This document shows positions 9,267 through 16,909 of a stretch of 64,000 bases of DNA, piece by piece. A program made the position numbers and the translations under genes. The notes beneath the pieces were generated by a model. That model saw only the letters and a list, made by a program, of their open reading frames with translations, searched no databases and had not been told where the DNA came from. Source of the DNA: DATDDB01 sp035260545 (GTDB lineage Bacteria > Pseudomonadota > Gammaproteobacteria > Burkholderiales > Gallionellaceae); the NCBI GenBank assembly GCA_035260545.1, contig DATFUZ010000024.1, positions 46,264 through 110,263 on the forward strand, written 5' to 3'. The number at the start of each line of letters is the position of its first letter. The first letter of the stretch is position 1.

Positions 9267-9283
9267 CGCACTTGAATGGTGCG
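9267..9283. promoter_or_regulatory. NtrC-binding site 1 (promoter-proximal)
   Basis: CGCACTTGAATGGTGCG resembles the NtrC dyad TGCAC(C/T)-N5-(A/G)GTGCA. Its centre (9275) is about 80 bases upstream of the sigma-54 promoter and 31 bases, close to three helical turns, from site 2. That is the usual arrangement for cooperative NtrC binding. Confidence 0.75.
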
Positions 9284-9297
9284 CATGCACCACCAAA

Positions 9298-9314
9298 TGC
9301 ACCATTATGGTGCG
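9298..9314. promoter_or_regulatory. NtrC-binding site 2 (promoter-distal, strong)
   Basis: TGCACCATTATGGTGCG is a near-perfect NtrC dyad. It includes the TAA stop codon of the CDF transporter gene (9305-9307), so the enhancer is embedded in the 3' end of the neighbouring gene. Confidence 0.85.
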
Positions 9315-10513
9315 GTTTGCTTATAGAGATGGATGGAGCGGAAATAGGGATCGGTCACGCTCAACTGCCCGCATTTTGCGCGCAGATTGGCCAGCTTCTC
9401 ATCACTCCAGGCACCACTTTGGTCCAGGAAAACCTCCGCCTCGACACGGCCGTCCAGGTAGTGCAATACGAGGCGGGATGCATCCGGCAACGGTTCGCCC
9501 AGGCATGCCTCGAGGTGGCTGCGCAACTGGTCGCGGCTGGGCAAACGGATGTTGGGTCTGGAAACCGCATCGTCCTCCGGGTCGATGTGCACCATCACGT
9601 CCATTACTTCGTGATTGCGCAGCACGCTCTGCCGTGCAGTCTCTGCGATGTAATGCCCTTCGGACACGCTGATGTGGGGATCTACCATGATGTGCGCATC
9701 CACCAGCGCGTTGTCCGCCATCTTGCGGGTGCGCAACTCATGCATGCCGCGCACGCCCGGCGTGGACAGCAGCGTCTGGCGGATCGCCGCGACCTCTTCC
9801 GCCTCGAGACCGGTGTCTATCAATTCGGCCAGCGCCTGCAGGGCGAACTTGCCGCCCATGTGCGCGATGATCATGCCAACGACTGCCGCCGCCACGAGAT
9901 CGAGAAAGGTGAAGCCCAGCAGGTTGCCGCCGATGCCGAGGAGCACCACCAGCGAAGAGGCCGCGTCCGAGCGCGCATGCCAGGCGTTTGCGATCAGCAT
10001 CTGGGAGCGCACGCGCATGGCGACTGCCAGCATGTAGCGGAACATGCCTTCCTTGGCCGCGAGCGCAACCAGCGCCACCCAGAACGTCACGGGGTGGACC
10101 GGCTGTACGGAAGCGGGATGCTGCAGGCGCATGGCCGCCGCGACCAGGAGGCTGATGCCCAGCGCGGTCAGCACCGCGCCCAGGATCAGCGTCGCCGCGG
10201 TCTCGATGCGCGCGTGACCATAGGGATGGCGCGCGTCGGCCCCGCGGTTGCCGTGGCGGTTTGCGAACAGCACCATCACGTCCGCCAGCAGATCGGAAAG
10301 CGAATGCAGGCCGTCCGCCATCAGCGATTGCGAACGCCCGAAGTAGCCCGCGATCACCTGCAGCAAGGTGAGCATCAGGTTGATGAAGATACTGGCCCAG
10401 GTGCTTTTCCGCGCCGCGGCGTAGCGCTCGGGATGTGTCGGTTCGAATACTGCTGATTTGCTGTGCAGGTGGTTGTGCGGCCCCCGTTCCGAACTGTCCG
10501 GGTGATTTTTCAT
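9305..10513 (-). CDS. Cation diffusion facilitator (CDF) metal transporter
   Basis: A CDF-family inner-membrane protein that exports divalent metals such as Zn, Fe, Co or Mn by proton antiport. Membrane segments lie in the first 230 residues. The intramembrane metal motif appears as MADGLHSLSDLLADV and the conserved histidines as RHPYGHARIET. A cytoplasmic C-terminal domain (about 240-330, VHIDPEDD) is followed by an extra tail of some 70 residues. The frame opens at 10582, but ATG 10513 (MKNHPDSSERG) avoids an unlikely leader. The metal cannot be fixed from sequence. It is divergent from the rhodanese gene, and its stop codon lies inside the glnA enhancer. Confidence 0.88.
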   Translation of the reverse strand: MKNHPDSSERGPHNHLHSKSAVFEPTHPERYAAARKSTWASIFINLMLTLLQVIAGYFGRSQSLMADGLHSLSDLLADVMVLFANRHGNRGADARHPYGHARIETAATLILGAVLTALGISLLVAAAMRLQHPASVQPVHPVTFWVALVALAAKEGMFRYMLAVAMRVRSQMLIANAWHARSDAASSLVVLLGIGGNLLGFTFLDLVAAAVVGMIIAHMGGKFALQALAELIDTGLEAEEVAAIRQTLLSTPGVRGMHELRTRKMADNALVDAHIMVDPHISVSEGHYIAETARQSVLRNHEVMDVMVHIDPEDDAVSRPNIRLPSRDQLRSHLEACLGEPLPDASRLVLHYLDGRVEAEVFLDQSGAWSDEKLANLRAKCGQLSVTDPYFRSIHLYKQTAP

Positions 10514-10603
10514 TGCGATTCGGATAGTATGTATTTGTACAATTTCAAGAATAACACTTGTCGCGGCAAGCCGACAGGTCATTGGACATCACCGACATAC
10601 ATC

Positions 10604-11056
10604 ATGAGCAAGATCAGCGAAATCCTCGGTGCGGCCCAGCAGCGTGCCCGGGAGTGGAATCTGCCCTACGAGGGCGCACTGCTGCCGGCGGAAGCCTATG
10701 AGTTGCTGTTATCCGCGCCGGGCGCGACACTGGTCGACGTGCGCACCCGCGCCGAGCTGGACTGGGTGGGGCGGATTCCCGGCGCGGTCGAGATCGAATG
10801 GATGGATTACCCGCGGCGGCAGGCCAATCCGAATTTCATCGCGCAACTGCATCAGCAGGTGGACAAGGAGGGACTGCTGATGTTCATCTGCCGCAGCGGC
10901 CACCGCTCGCATGCAGCGGCGGCGGCGGCGACTGCTTCCGGCTTCGCCGATTGCTACAACGTCCTCGAAGGCTTCGAGGGCGACCCGGACGGCGACAAGC
11001 ACCGCAATGCCAGGAACGGCTGGCGCAAGGCGGGCCTGCCCTGGCAGCAGAGCTAG
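10604..11056 (+). CDS. Rhodanese-like domain protein
   Basis: A single rhodanese domain of 150 residues. The catalytic-loop cysteine is in FICRSGHRSHAAA (about residue 93), and the domain start is LVDVRTRAELDWVG. Such proteins carry persulfide sulfur for sulfur trafficking or detoxification in the cytoplasm. ATG 10604 is chosen because upstream codons lack a domain match and cross the divergent promoter region. There is no nearby sulfur-oxidation gene, so the sulfur acceptor is unknown. Confidence 0.88.
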   Translation: MSKISEILGAAQQRAREWNLPYEGALLPAEAYELLLSAPGATLVDVRTRAELDWVGRIPGAVEIEWMDYPRRQANPNFIAQLHQQVDKEGLLMFICRSGHRSHAAAAAATASGFADCYNVLEGFEGDPDGDKHRNARNGWRKAGLPWQQS

Positions 11057-11361
11057 GCGTTTCTGGTACTGCCGCGACGGCGCATCTTGGCAGGCGCGGT
11101 GCCGTTGTTGTTCAGCAGTCCGGCCTGGCGGGCGCTGATGCAGCAGGGCTCGCCGGTCTCGCTGTCTATGGCGACGGGGACCAGGGTGTTGGTGCCGGTG
11201 GGGACGTCGGCCCGCCGATCGGCGCCGGCCTGGGCGGTGCGAATGCCGCGGGCAGCGCCATCCCGCTGCCCTGCCGGCAGGCGGGTTGCGCGATGATCTG
11301 GCCCCTGGCCCGCAACCATCGCCAATGTCAGAAATCCAACGACTGCCGAGATTCGCTTCAT
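11053..11361 (-). CDS. Small hypothetical protein, possibly secreted
   Basis: The 102-residue frame starts MKRISAVVGFLTLAMVAG, which looks like the start of a signal peptide, but the following residues are Arg/Pro-rich and lack a clear cleavage site. The C-terminal third (PTGTNTLVPVAIDSETGEP, then a basic tail) looks like ordinary coding sequence. The middle may hide a frameshift. It overlaps the rhodanese gene end by four bases in convergent orientation. I recognise no family, and it could be a spurious or damaged gene. Confidence 0.4.
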   Translation of the reverse strand: MKRISAVVGFLTLAMVAGQGPDHRATRLPAGQRDGAARGIRTAQAGADRRADVPTGTNTLVPVAIDSETGEPCCISARQAGLLNNNGTAPAKMRRRGSTRNA

Positions 11362-11470
11362 AGTCAACGCGCCTCGATAATGTCGGCTTCCCCCGAAACC
11401 GTATAGCCCCTGGTCTTCGCACCCTGACGCGGTCACGCCCATGCTGCGCGATTCGCGCCGTTGCGCCTGT

Positions 11471-11686
11471 CTAGAGCGGTTGGCCCGCCTCAAACGATTC
11501 AACTGGATCGTACTCGATGCCATAACGAAATATCCGGTACACATGCGCAAGCGGATTGATCACGCCTACGTAAACAATGATTGCAAGCACGTAAAGCACC
11601 AGGATCGGCGACAGGATCCCGATGAAGAGCGCCGCGGATAACAGCAGTACGAAATGGTTCAACACGGCCCCGTCCTGGATCTTCAT
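11471..11686 (-). CDS. Small membrane protein (71 aa)
   Basis: The frame encodes two closely spaced hydrophobic segments (about residues 10-42: FVLLLSAALFIGILSPILVL and following) and an acidic C-terminal tail with YDPVESFEAG. It would sit in the inner membrane. No family is recognised. Two palindromic operator-like sites lie 44-90 bases upstream of the ATG and nothing else faces them, so this protein is the likely regulated product. The ribosome site is weak. Confidence 0.5.
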   Translation of the reverse strand: MKIQDGAVLNHFVLLLSAALFIGILSPILVLYVLAIIVYVGVINPLAHVYRIFRYGIEYDPVESFEAGQPL

Positions 11687-11729
11687 GAATTCATTCGGTA
11701 GTTTTTATAACGGCCACCGCTCCCGCCGT

Positions 11730-11746
11730 GTGTGTATCATACACAC
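11730..11746. promoter_or_regulatory. Palindromic operator-like site A
   Basis: GTGTGTATCATACACAC is a perfect 17-base dyad with eight-base arms. With site B, 30 bases away centre to centre, it gives the consensus GTGTGYA-N3-TRCACAC. It lies upstream of the 71-aa membrane protein gene. The binding factor is unknown; the centre spacing does not fit the CRP/FNR pattern. Confidence 0.6.
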
Positions 11747-11757
11747 GAGCCAATCAT

Positions 11758-11778
11758 ACGTGTGCAAAATGCACACGT
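11758..11778. promoter_or_regulatory. Palindromic operator-like site B
   Basis: The 17-base core GTGTGCAAAATGCACAC at 11760-11776 is flanked by A-C and G-T that extend the dyad to 21 bases. The spacing of 30 bases from site A puts both on the same helix face. Same putative regulator as site A. Confidence 0.6.
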
Positions 11779-11930
11779 CAAGTGAAATGTTGCGTCCACG
11801 CACAGGATAGGGGTAACCCCGCCGGTTCGGGCGAAAAAAGGGTAGGGCCGGGCATGGCGGCACGCAAGGGAGCGGCGGCATCAGCCGCCGTCGGGCGGGA
11901 CTTCCGTGGACTCAGAGGCGGGCAGCGCGG

Positions 11931-12794
11931 TCAAACGCCATATTGGTGCAGGGTAAAGACGGCGGCCGATGCGGCCAGGCAATATATACCGAACAAGGCC
12001 CAGCGCCCGCTTTCCAGCCAACTGGAAAGCCATTTGAGCGCCGCAACCCCGGCGAGGAAGCTGAACACCATCCCGAGCAGGCTGGGCATGAACATCTGCG
12101 TCATGTCGGCCATGGTCAGCGATGCGCCATGCTGGTCTTTCAGCAAGCGCATGACCTCGCGGACGATGATGGGCGGGGTGAGCACCACTGCCAGCGCAAA
12201 GCTGAATTCCTCGATGGTTCTCCGCGAGATCCCCAGCAGCAGCCCTGTTGAGATCGTCGCCCCCGAGCGCGAAAAACCGCGGAACGGCAGGCAGATGCCC
12301 TGAACTGCGCCTACATAGCAGGACTCTTTCAGGCCGAGGGGGCGCTCTTTTTCCGTGGAGGAATCATTCCTGATGCCCGCATACAGGGTCAGCAAGCCCA
12401 CCAGGGCCAGCGCCGCGGAAATCAGCGTCATGTTGCCGAAGAGCTGCTCGATTTCCGCATGAGGCACATCCCTCATGAAAAATTTCTCGATCAGGAATTT
12501 CAGCGACAGCCCGACAACGCCGGTCAGCGCCGTGGCTGCCACAATGAACTTCGCGGCGCGCAGAAAAACTTCCACCGAGGCAAAGAAGCTCTGCTTCCAT
12601 GATTTCCAGAAATAGAAAATCACCGCAAACATGGTGCCCGTGTGGAGCATCACCAGCAACAGCGTCATTTGGGGCGCAGTCGGATCGAGCCCCATCAGCT
12701 TTTCCGCAACAATGACGTGCGCGGAACTCGACACCGGCAACAATTCGGCGGCGCCCTGGACCAGGGCCAGAACAACTATCTTCAATAACATCAT
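11931..12794 (-). CDS. uppP: Undecaprenyl-diphosphate phosphatase UppP (BacA family)
   Basis: UppP dephosphorylates undecaprenyl pyrophosphate to recycle the lipid carrier for peptidoglycan and other envelope polymers. The 287-residue polytopic membrane protein shows both catalytic motifs: QGAAELLPVSSSAH near the N-terminus (family EGxTExLPVSSxGH) and FRGFSRSGATISTG near residue 170 (family PGxSRSGxT). The first motif has Q and A where many homologues have E and T, a tolerated variation. It appears to be a single-gene unit. Bacitracin tolerance is a known family effect. Confidence 0.93.
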   Translation of the reverse strand: MMLLKIVVLALVQGAAELLPVSSSAHVIVAEKLMGLDPTAPQMTLLLVMLHTGTMFAVIFYFWKSWKQSFFASVEVFLRAAKFIVAATALTGVVGLSLKFLIEKFFMRDVPHAEIEQLFGNMTLISAALALVGLLTLYAGIRNDSSTEKERPLGLKESCYVGAVQGICLPFRGFSRSGATISTGLLLGISRRTIEEFSFALAVVLTPPIIVREVMRLLKDQHGASLTMADMTQMFMPSLLGMVFSFLAGVAALKWLSSWLESGRWALFGIYCLAASAAVFTLHQYGV

Positions 12795-12825
12795 TTGATT
12801 ATCTTCCGATTAACAATTGGCACGT

Positions 12826-13025
12826 TCACGAACTGGACCTCGCCCCTTGCGCCCATGCGATGCGGCGGGTCACGGCCTTCCCACTCCTACCCGGTCATTT
12901 CCGGCCAGCAGGCCATCTCCCCGGATGGTGCGCCCGCAACCAGCGCAACCATCGTCCAGTGCGGTCGCGCGATGGCCGATACAGCGGCAATCGGTGGGGA
13001 ATTTGCAAGGCGCATCTTACAGCAC
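12826..13025 (-). pseudogene. Decayed duplicate of the DUF1289 gene at 14850-15050
   Basis: Read on the minus strand from GTG 13025, the sequence aligns with the intact DUF1289 gene 2 kb away. PCKFPTDCRCIGHRATALDD corresponds to PCEFSADCPCIGHCSTALGD, then comes GCAGCGRT, then after a +1 shift CWPEMTG, then after a second +1 shift KAVTRRIAWA. Lesions are an ATG-to-GTG start, a TAA at codon 3, two single-base insertions and a TAG in the MT(E/G) region. One metal-ligand cysteine has become Arg. Similarity extends into the upstream GGCGCGATTATA. It lies in the 376-base gap between uppP and the diguanylate cyclase, which otherwise holds nothing I can identify. Confidence 0.75.
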
Positions 13026-13170
13026 GGCGCGATTATACCGCCCGCACGGCGCAGCTTCCGTTTCGCGTTCGAAGCGGGGGGCATTCGGGCCAGGACGCGA
13101 TTTCAGCGCAGGCTCCTTATGCTGTTTATGCTATAGAATCACCATGTCTTGACGAGGCTTGCCCCTGGTG

Positions 13171-14835
13171 ATGAACCAATTATTGCGGCGCGCAACTGAC
13201 TCCTTTCGCAATCGGCCAGGGCTCGCCCTCGCCGCGCTGCTGCTCGCGCTATGCATCCCGGGCATGGCGCGGGCGGACGGTTATCCGGCCCGGCTGCAGG
13301 GCCAGTGGTTTCGCGCGCCGCCGGCATGGGTGTACCGGGCCATCCCCTCCCTGGCGGATCCCGCGCTGGCTGCAGTGCCGGAAGTCGCGCTGACCGGCGG
13401 GCGTTTTTTTCAGCTCTCGGAATTCGACATCGCCCAGCAGCGCACCATGGTGGTGGACTTCAAGAATACCCAGACCATCGCCCGCTTTCACCACTGGATC
13501 TTCGACGCCGGAGGCACGCTGGTCGGCGAAGCCAGCGGCGGCATCGAGTCCGACGCGCGCAACCCGTTCTTCCTGACGTTCGGCCGTTCATTCGATCTGC
13601 TCGCCGGCCATTACAAGTTGGTCACCGAAGTCGATTCGCCGTTCTACATCGCCCAGCCGCAGCCCTATCTGGACACGGTTGAGCATTACCGCGAAGCGAT
13701 CAAGCGCCCCGCCGCGCTGGGGGTGCTGTGCCTGGGCATCCTGCTCGGGCTGGGCATCTATTACTTCGCCCTTTCCATTGCGCGGCGCGACAGGGCGGAA
13801 GCCATGTACGCCTTGTTCATCACCGGAAACCTGCTCTTCGACAGCACTTCGCTGCTGGTTCTGCCCGACCTCGCCGGAGTACGGTCCTTCGCGCTGCTGG
13901 GCATCCCGCTGCTGTTCTCCAACGCCGTGTATATCGTGTTCGTTCTTTCCCTGCTGGAAATCCGCCGCGCCACCCATCCGCGGCTGTATCGGCTCGGGCT
14001 CATCCTGCTCGCCCTGCTGGCGGTGTTTGCGGCGGCCGGTCTGGCGCTGCCGCACCTGGCGCTGGAGCTGGAACGCACGGGTGTAGCCATGTTCCTGCTG
14101 TTCGGCATGGCGGCCGGCATCACGCGCGCACGCGAAGGAAACATAACGGCGCGCTTCTATCTCGCCGCCGTTTCGCTGTTTCTGGTGTTCGGCGGAATCA
14201 CCATCACGGCCTCCAGGTTGACGGGCATCTATACCCTGCACGTCGAGCACTTGGGCGCATTGGCCGTCACCATCGAAGTGCTGGCGCTGGCGCTGGTGCT
14301 CTCATACCAGTTCGCGCGCATGAAGGAGGAACGGGAAACCGCGTTGTCCCAGCACACGCATAGCCAGCGACTGGCCCGCACCGACGCCCTGACCGGCCTG
14401 CCCAACCGGCTGGCGCTGGAAGAAGACCTCACGCCCCTGCCGGAGGCGGGCTGGCTGGCGTTCATCGACATGGACGGGCTCAAGTACTACAACGATAAAT
14501 ACGGGCATGACCGCGGGGATGAACTACTCTGCGCCTTCGCCAATCAATTGTGTGAAGCGCTGGGGAAAGAGGGCAGAGTATACCGGCTGGGCGGGGACGA
14601 ATTCGCCATCGTCAGCCGGGGCGGTGAGGAAGCGGCGCTGGTGCGTGCCCTCGAAAAGGCTCTCGCAGTGCTGCGCGAGCAGGGGTTCGAGCAGGCCGCC
14701 GCCAGCCATGGCACGGCCCATATGCGCGAGGCCTCGAGCCGGCATCAATTGATGAACCTGGCGGATCAGCGGATGTATGCGCGCAAACACGAGAGCCGCC
14801 GGGAGCCGGGCGCCGCTGCCCCGGAAAACCCATAG
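13171..14835 (+). CDS. Membrane-bound diguanylate cyclase (7TMR-DISM + GGDEF)
   Basis: The product has a signal peptide, a periplasmic 7TMR-DISM extracellular-type sensor region (about residues 35-170), seven transmembrane segments (about 180-385) and a C-terminal GGDEF domain (about 400-545). The active-site motif RLGGDEFAIV is intact, so it should make cyclic di-GMP. The usual RxxD inhibitory site five residues upstream is missing (GKEGRVYRLGGDEF), so product inhibition at that site is unlikely. The frame is open to a TTG at 13159; ATG 13171 is preferred. The ligand sensed is unknown. Confidence 0.9.
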   Translation: MNQLLRRATDSFRNRPGLALAALLLALCIPGMARADGYPARLQGQWFRAPPAWVYRAIPSLADPALAAVPEVALTGGRFFQLSEFDIAQQRTMVVDFKNTQTIARFHHWIFDAGGTLVGEASGGIESDARNPFFLTFGRSFDLLAGHYKLVTEVDSPFYIAQPQPYLDTVEHYREAIKRPAALGVLCLGILLGLGIYYFALSIARRDRAEAMYALFITGNLLFDSTSLLVLPDLAGVRSFALLGIPLLFSNAVYIVFVLSLLEIRRATHPRLYRLGLILLALLAVFAAAGLALPHLALELERTGVAMFLLFGMAAGITRAREGNITARFYLAAVSLFLVFGGITITASRLTGIYTLHVEHLGALAVTIEVLALALVLSYQFARMKEERETALSQHTHSQRLARTDALTGLPNRLALEEDLTPLPEAGWLAFIDMDGLKYYNDKYGHDRGDELLCAFANQLCEALGKEGRVYRLGGDEFAIVSRGGEEAALVRALEKALAVLREQGFEQAAASHGTAHMREASSRHQLMNLADQRMYARKHESRREPGAAAPENP

Positions 14836-14849
14836 CCGCCCGGCATGCC

Positions 14850-15050
14850 TCAGCCCGACTGCTGCGCTGAAAGCGCCAGCGCAATACGCCGGTTCACCGC
14901 GCGCCGCTCTTCCTCGGTCATCTCCGGCCAGCGCGTGACCTCCTCGAAAGTGCGCCCGCAACCGCGGCAGACGTCATCCCCCAGCGCAGTGGAGCAATGG
15001 CCTATGCACGGGCAGTCGGCGGAAAATTCGCAGGGTGAATCCGGAAGCAT
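14850..15050 (-). CDS. DUF1289 family small cysteine-rich protein
   Basis: This 66-residue protein carries the DUF1289 pattern: CPCIGHC near residue 13, CRGCGRT near residue 29 and RWPEMTEEER near residue 40. The four to five cysteines probably bind a metal. Family function is unknown. It is convergent with the diguanylate cyclase gene, 14 bases away. A decayed second copy lies at 12826-13025. Confidence 0.85.
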   Translation of the reverse strand: MLPDSPCEFSADCPCIGHCSTALGDDVCRGCGRTFEEVTRWPEMTEEERRAVNRRIALALSAQQSG

Positions 15051-15080
15051 GGCGCGATTATAGCGCGCCGGCGCACTGCG

Positions 15081-15488
15081 TCAGGCGGCGTCCTGGTAGC
15101 CGAATTCGCCCACCCACGCGCCCTTGCGGTAATCGAGGTTGAGCCAGTGCGGCACGAACGGCGAACGGCGCACGATGGGGAAATCGTCCAGCGGCTGCTC
15201 GCCCTCCACCGAATGCAGATCACAGCGGCGGCCCGCCACGGGACGGAAGCAGATAGAAAGCTTGTCGGAAACCGGCGTCACCTCGCGTGCGCCAGGCGTT
15301 TCATGAAACAGCACGCGCAGCCGGATCAGGCAGGAAAAATACAGCTCCATCTCCGCCACCAGCGGCGTCGCGCGCTGCGCCAGCGCCTGCCGGGCGGCGC
15401 GGCTCAAGCGCACGCGCACATCCCGCCCTTCCAGCACAACCTGCTGTGTTGCCGCGTCATTGGACGCTTGCTTGATAAACGACAACAT
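15081..15488 (-). CDS. Conserved hypothetical protein (135 aa)
   Basis: Starting at ATG 15488 (MLSFIKQASND), the protein is soluble-looking, with VRLSRAARQALAQR, a central ELYFSCLIRLRVLFHE and a C-terminal half rich in aromatic residues (FVPHWLNLDYRKGAWVGEFG). There is no signal peptide or membrane segment. I do not recognise a family with known function. It lies downstream of the AraC-type regulator on the same strand, separated by a strong hairpin. Confidence 0.65.
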   Translation of the reverse strand: MLSFIKQASNDAATQQVVLEGRDVRVRLSRAARQALAQRATPLVAEMELYFSCLIRLRVLFHETPGAREVTPVSDKLSICFRPVAGRRCDLHSVEGEQPLDDFPIVRRSPFVPHWLNLDYRKGAWVGEFGYQDAA

Positions 15489-15543
15489 CTGGCCTCCTTG
15501 CCCGCCGCCGGAATGCGGCCATCGGCGCATGGTATGCCGGGAT

Positions 15544-15571
15544 GGCCCGCGCCGCAAGGGCGGCGCGGGCC
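15544..15571 (-). terminator. Strong hairpin after the AraC-family gene
   Basis: A twelve-base-pair perfect stem (GGCCCGCGCCGC with GCGGCGCGGGCC) and a four-base loop begin just past the stop of the AraC/GyrI gene. No T-run follows, so it may be an mRNA 3' stabiliser or a Rho-assisted terminator. Confidence 0.5.
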
Positions 15572-15575
15572 GCCG

Positions 15576-16442
15576 TCATTTCAACGGCAAGTAGATGTCG
15601 GTCACCAGTTCATGCTCAGGCGTGTCCGTGATGAGGTTCACGTAGTGGAAGAACAGCGGAAAATCGCGCAGTTGCTCACCGCTGCCCGGCAGCCAGTCGC
15701 GGTACAGGTGGTAGATGGGGCCGCGCAACTGCTCATGCGGCCCGAAGTGCCGCAGCACAGCACAGCGCCCCGCCGGAATGACCTTGTTCACGACCCCCTG
15801 CGGATTGGGCGGCACCTCCTCACCCACCTCCCCGCAGATGTCGAAGCGGAATTTGTCCGGCTCCGTGGTTTCGGGGTCGCCGTAGACCAGGCCGAAAGTG
15901 CGGCTGGTCTGCACCGGCGACAGGCCCGTGCCCTTGCGCCACTCGATGAACCGGCGCGCGGTGTCGTTGACGAGGGCCGGGGCGCCGCAATGCTCCAGCA
16001 CCGCGACCGGGGTTTGTTTGAAGCTAACGATCTTCACTTCCATGGGGAACGTCCTTTCTCTTTCAGGAAACTGGAATCGCTCGCGCCAGGGCTGCCACTG
16101 CGGCTGCTTGCGGAATGCAGAGGGCGTCTGGCCAAAGGCGCTTTTGAATGCGCGCGAAAACGACTCCGGGTTTTCAAAACCGGCATTCAGCGCAATGTCC
16201 GTGATCCGCTCATGCGGGCTGAAGACGAGCTGGTAAGACGCACGCCTGAGCCGCACGAGCTGGATATAGCGCATCACGCTGATGCCGCAGTAATCGGAGA
16301 ACTGGCGGTGAAAGTGAAACTTCGAAAAGTGCGCGACTGCGCTCAAGCCCTCCACCGAAAGCACATCGTCCAGGTGGCGATCGATATACTCGAACACCCG
16401 GGTGAATCGCGCGCGGTATTGGACTTCTTTCGATTTACTCAC
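15576..16442 (-). CDS. AraC-family regulator with GyrI-like effector domain
   Basis: A 288-residue transcription factor. Residues 10-105 form an AraC double helix-turn-helix (IDRHLDDVLSVEGLSAVAHF, then ITDIALNAGFENPESFSRAF). Residues about 130-288 are a GyrI-like/effector-binding domain of the Rob/SbmC type (VKIVSFKQTPVAVLEHCG). The frame is open to 16688, but the GTG at 16442 is preceded by AAGGAG at good spacing and matches family N-termini. Such proteins respond to small hydrophobic compounds. The target genes are not evident. Confidence 0.88.
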   Translation of the reverse strand: MSKSKEVQYRARFTRVFEYIDRHLDDVLSVEGLSAVAHFSKFHFHRQFSDYCGISVMRYIQLVRLRRASYQLVFSPHERITDIALNAGFENPESFSRAFKSAFGQTPSAFRKQPQWQPWRERFQFPERERTFPMEVKIVSFKQTPVAVLEHCGAPALVNDTARRFIEWRKGTGLSPVQTSRTFGLVYGDPETTEPDKFRFDICGEVGEEVPPNPQGVVNKVIPAGRCAVLRHFGPHEQLRGPIYHLYRDWLPGSGEQLRDFPLFFHYVNLITDTPEHELVTDIYLPLK

Positions 16443-16542
16443 TGCCGTCTCCTTGGACGACAAGATAGGGGATGAGGGGCAAACTGTCCTGACCGGGATT
16501 GCTGACTTTCGCATCCCGACCGCGTGCGAAGCAACGCGGCAA

Positions 16543-16797
16543 TCAGGGCAGCGTCGCCCGCTCCAGCCGCGACAGGAAAGTGAGCGCCTCCTCGCGCGAA
16601 CCGCCGCACATCTCAAGCGAAGGTTGCAGCCCGCCGCAGAAGGCCGGGCGCTCCGGCTTGCCGAACGCCGCGCAGGCGTTGTCCTCATTCAACTGCGCGC
16701 AGCGCACCCCCGCCGGCTTACCCTGCGGCATGCCGGGCAGGGGTGAGGTGATGGAAGGCGCGATGCAGCAGGCGGCGCAGTTGGGGCGGCAGTTCAT
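16543..16797 (-). CDS. YkgJ family cysteine-cluster protein
   Basis: The 84-residue product shows the CxxxCxxCC pattern at its start (MNCRPNCAACC) and further cysteines in VRCAQL, NACAAFG, FCGGL and EMCGG, typical of the YkgJ/UPF0153 cluster family thought to bind zinc or iron-sulfur. The C-terminus SREEALTFLSRLE is a common ending. Its start is only about 110 bases from the foreign DUF2075 gene on the other strand, so it marks the left flank of that insert. Confidence 0.85.
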   Translation of the reverse strand: MNCRPNCAACCIAPSITSPLPGMPQGKPAGVRCAQLNEDNACAAFGKPERPAFCGGLQPSLEMCGGSREEALTFLSRLERATLP

Positions 16798-16909
16798 GAG
16801 ATTCGCAAGCTTTACAGCAAGAGCAGTTTAAATTATAAAATCACAGGAAGTCATTCAAACTGGGCATCCTGTCCAATGGCGCAACAAGGGTACTGGGGGC
16901 CTCGGACTC

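Larger units (their letters stand above)
9263..9318 (-). terminator. Hairpin terminating the CDF gene, overlapping the glnA enhancer
   Basis: On the minus strand the nine-base arm AAACCGCAC pairs with GTGCGGTTT, and a run of seven T (9259-9265) follows at once. The loop contains most of the NtrC half-sites. This has the form of an intrinsic terminator for the CDF transporter gene that ends at 9305, built from the same bases as the glnA enhancer. Confidence 0.55.

Noticed and set aside
12887..13084. Minus-strand frame of 65 codons as an intact gene
   Set aside because: It joins two frames of the decayed DUF1289 copy; only its WPEMTG end is in the ancestral frame.
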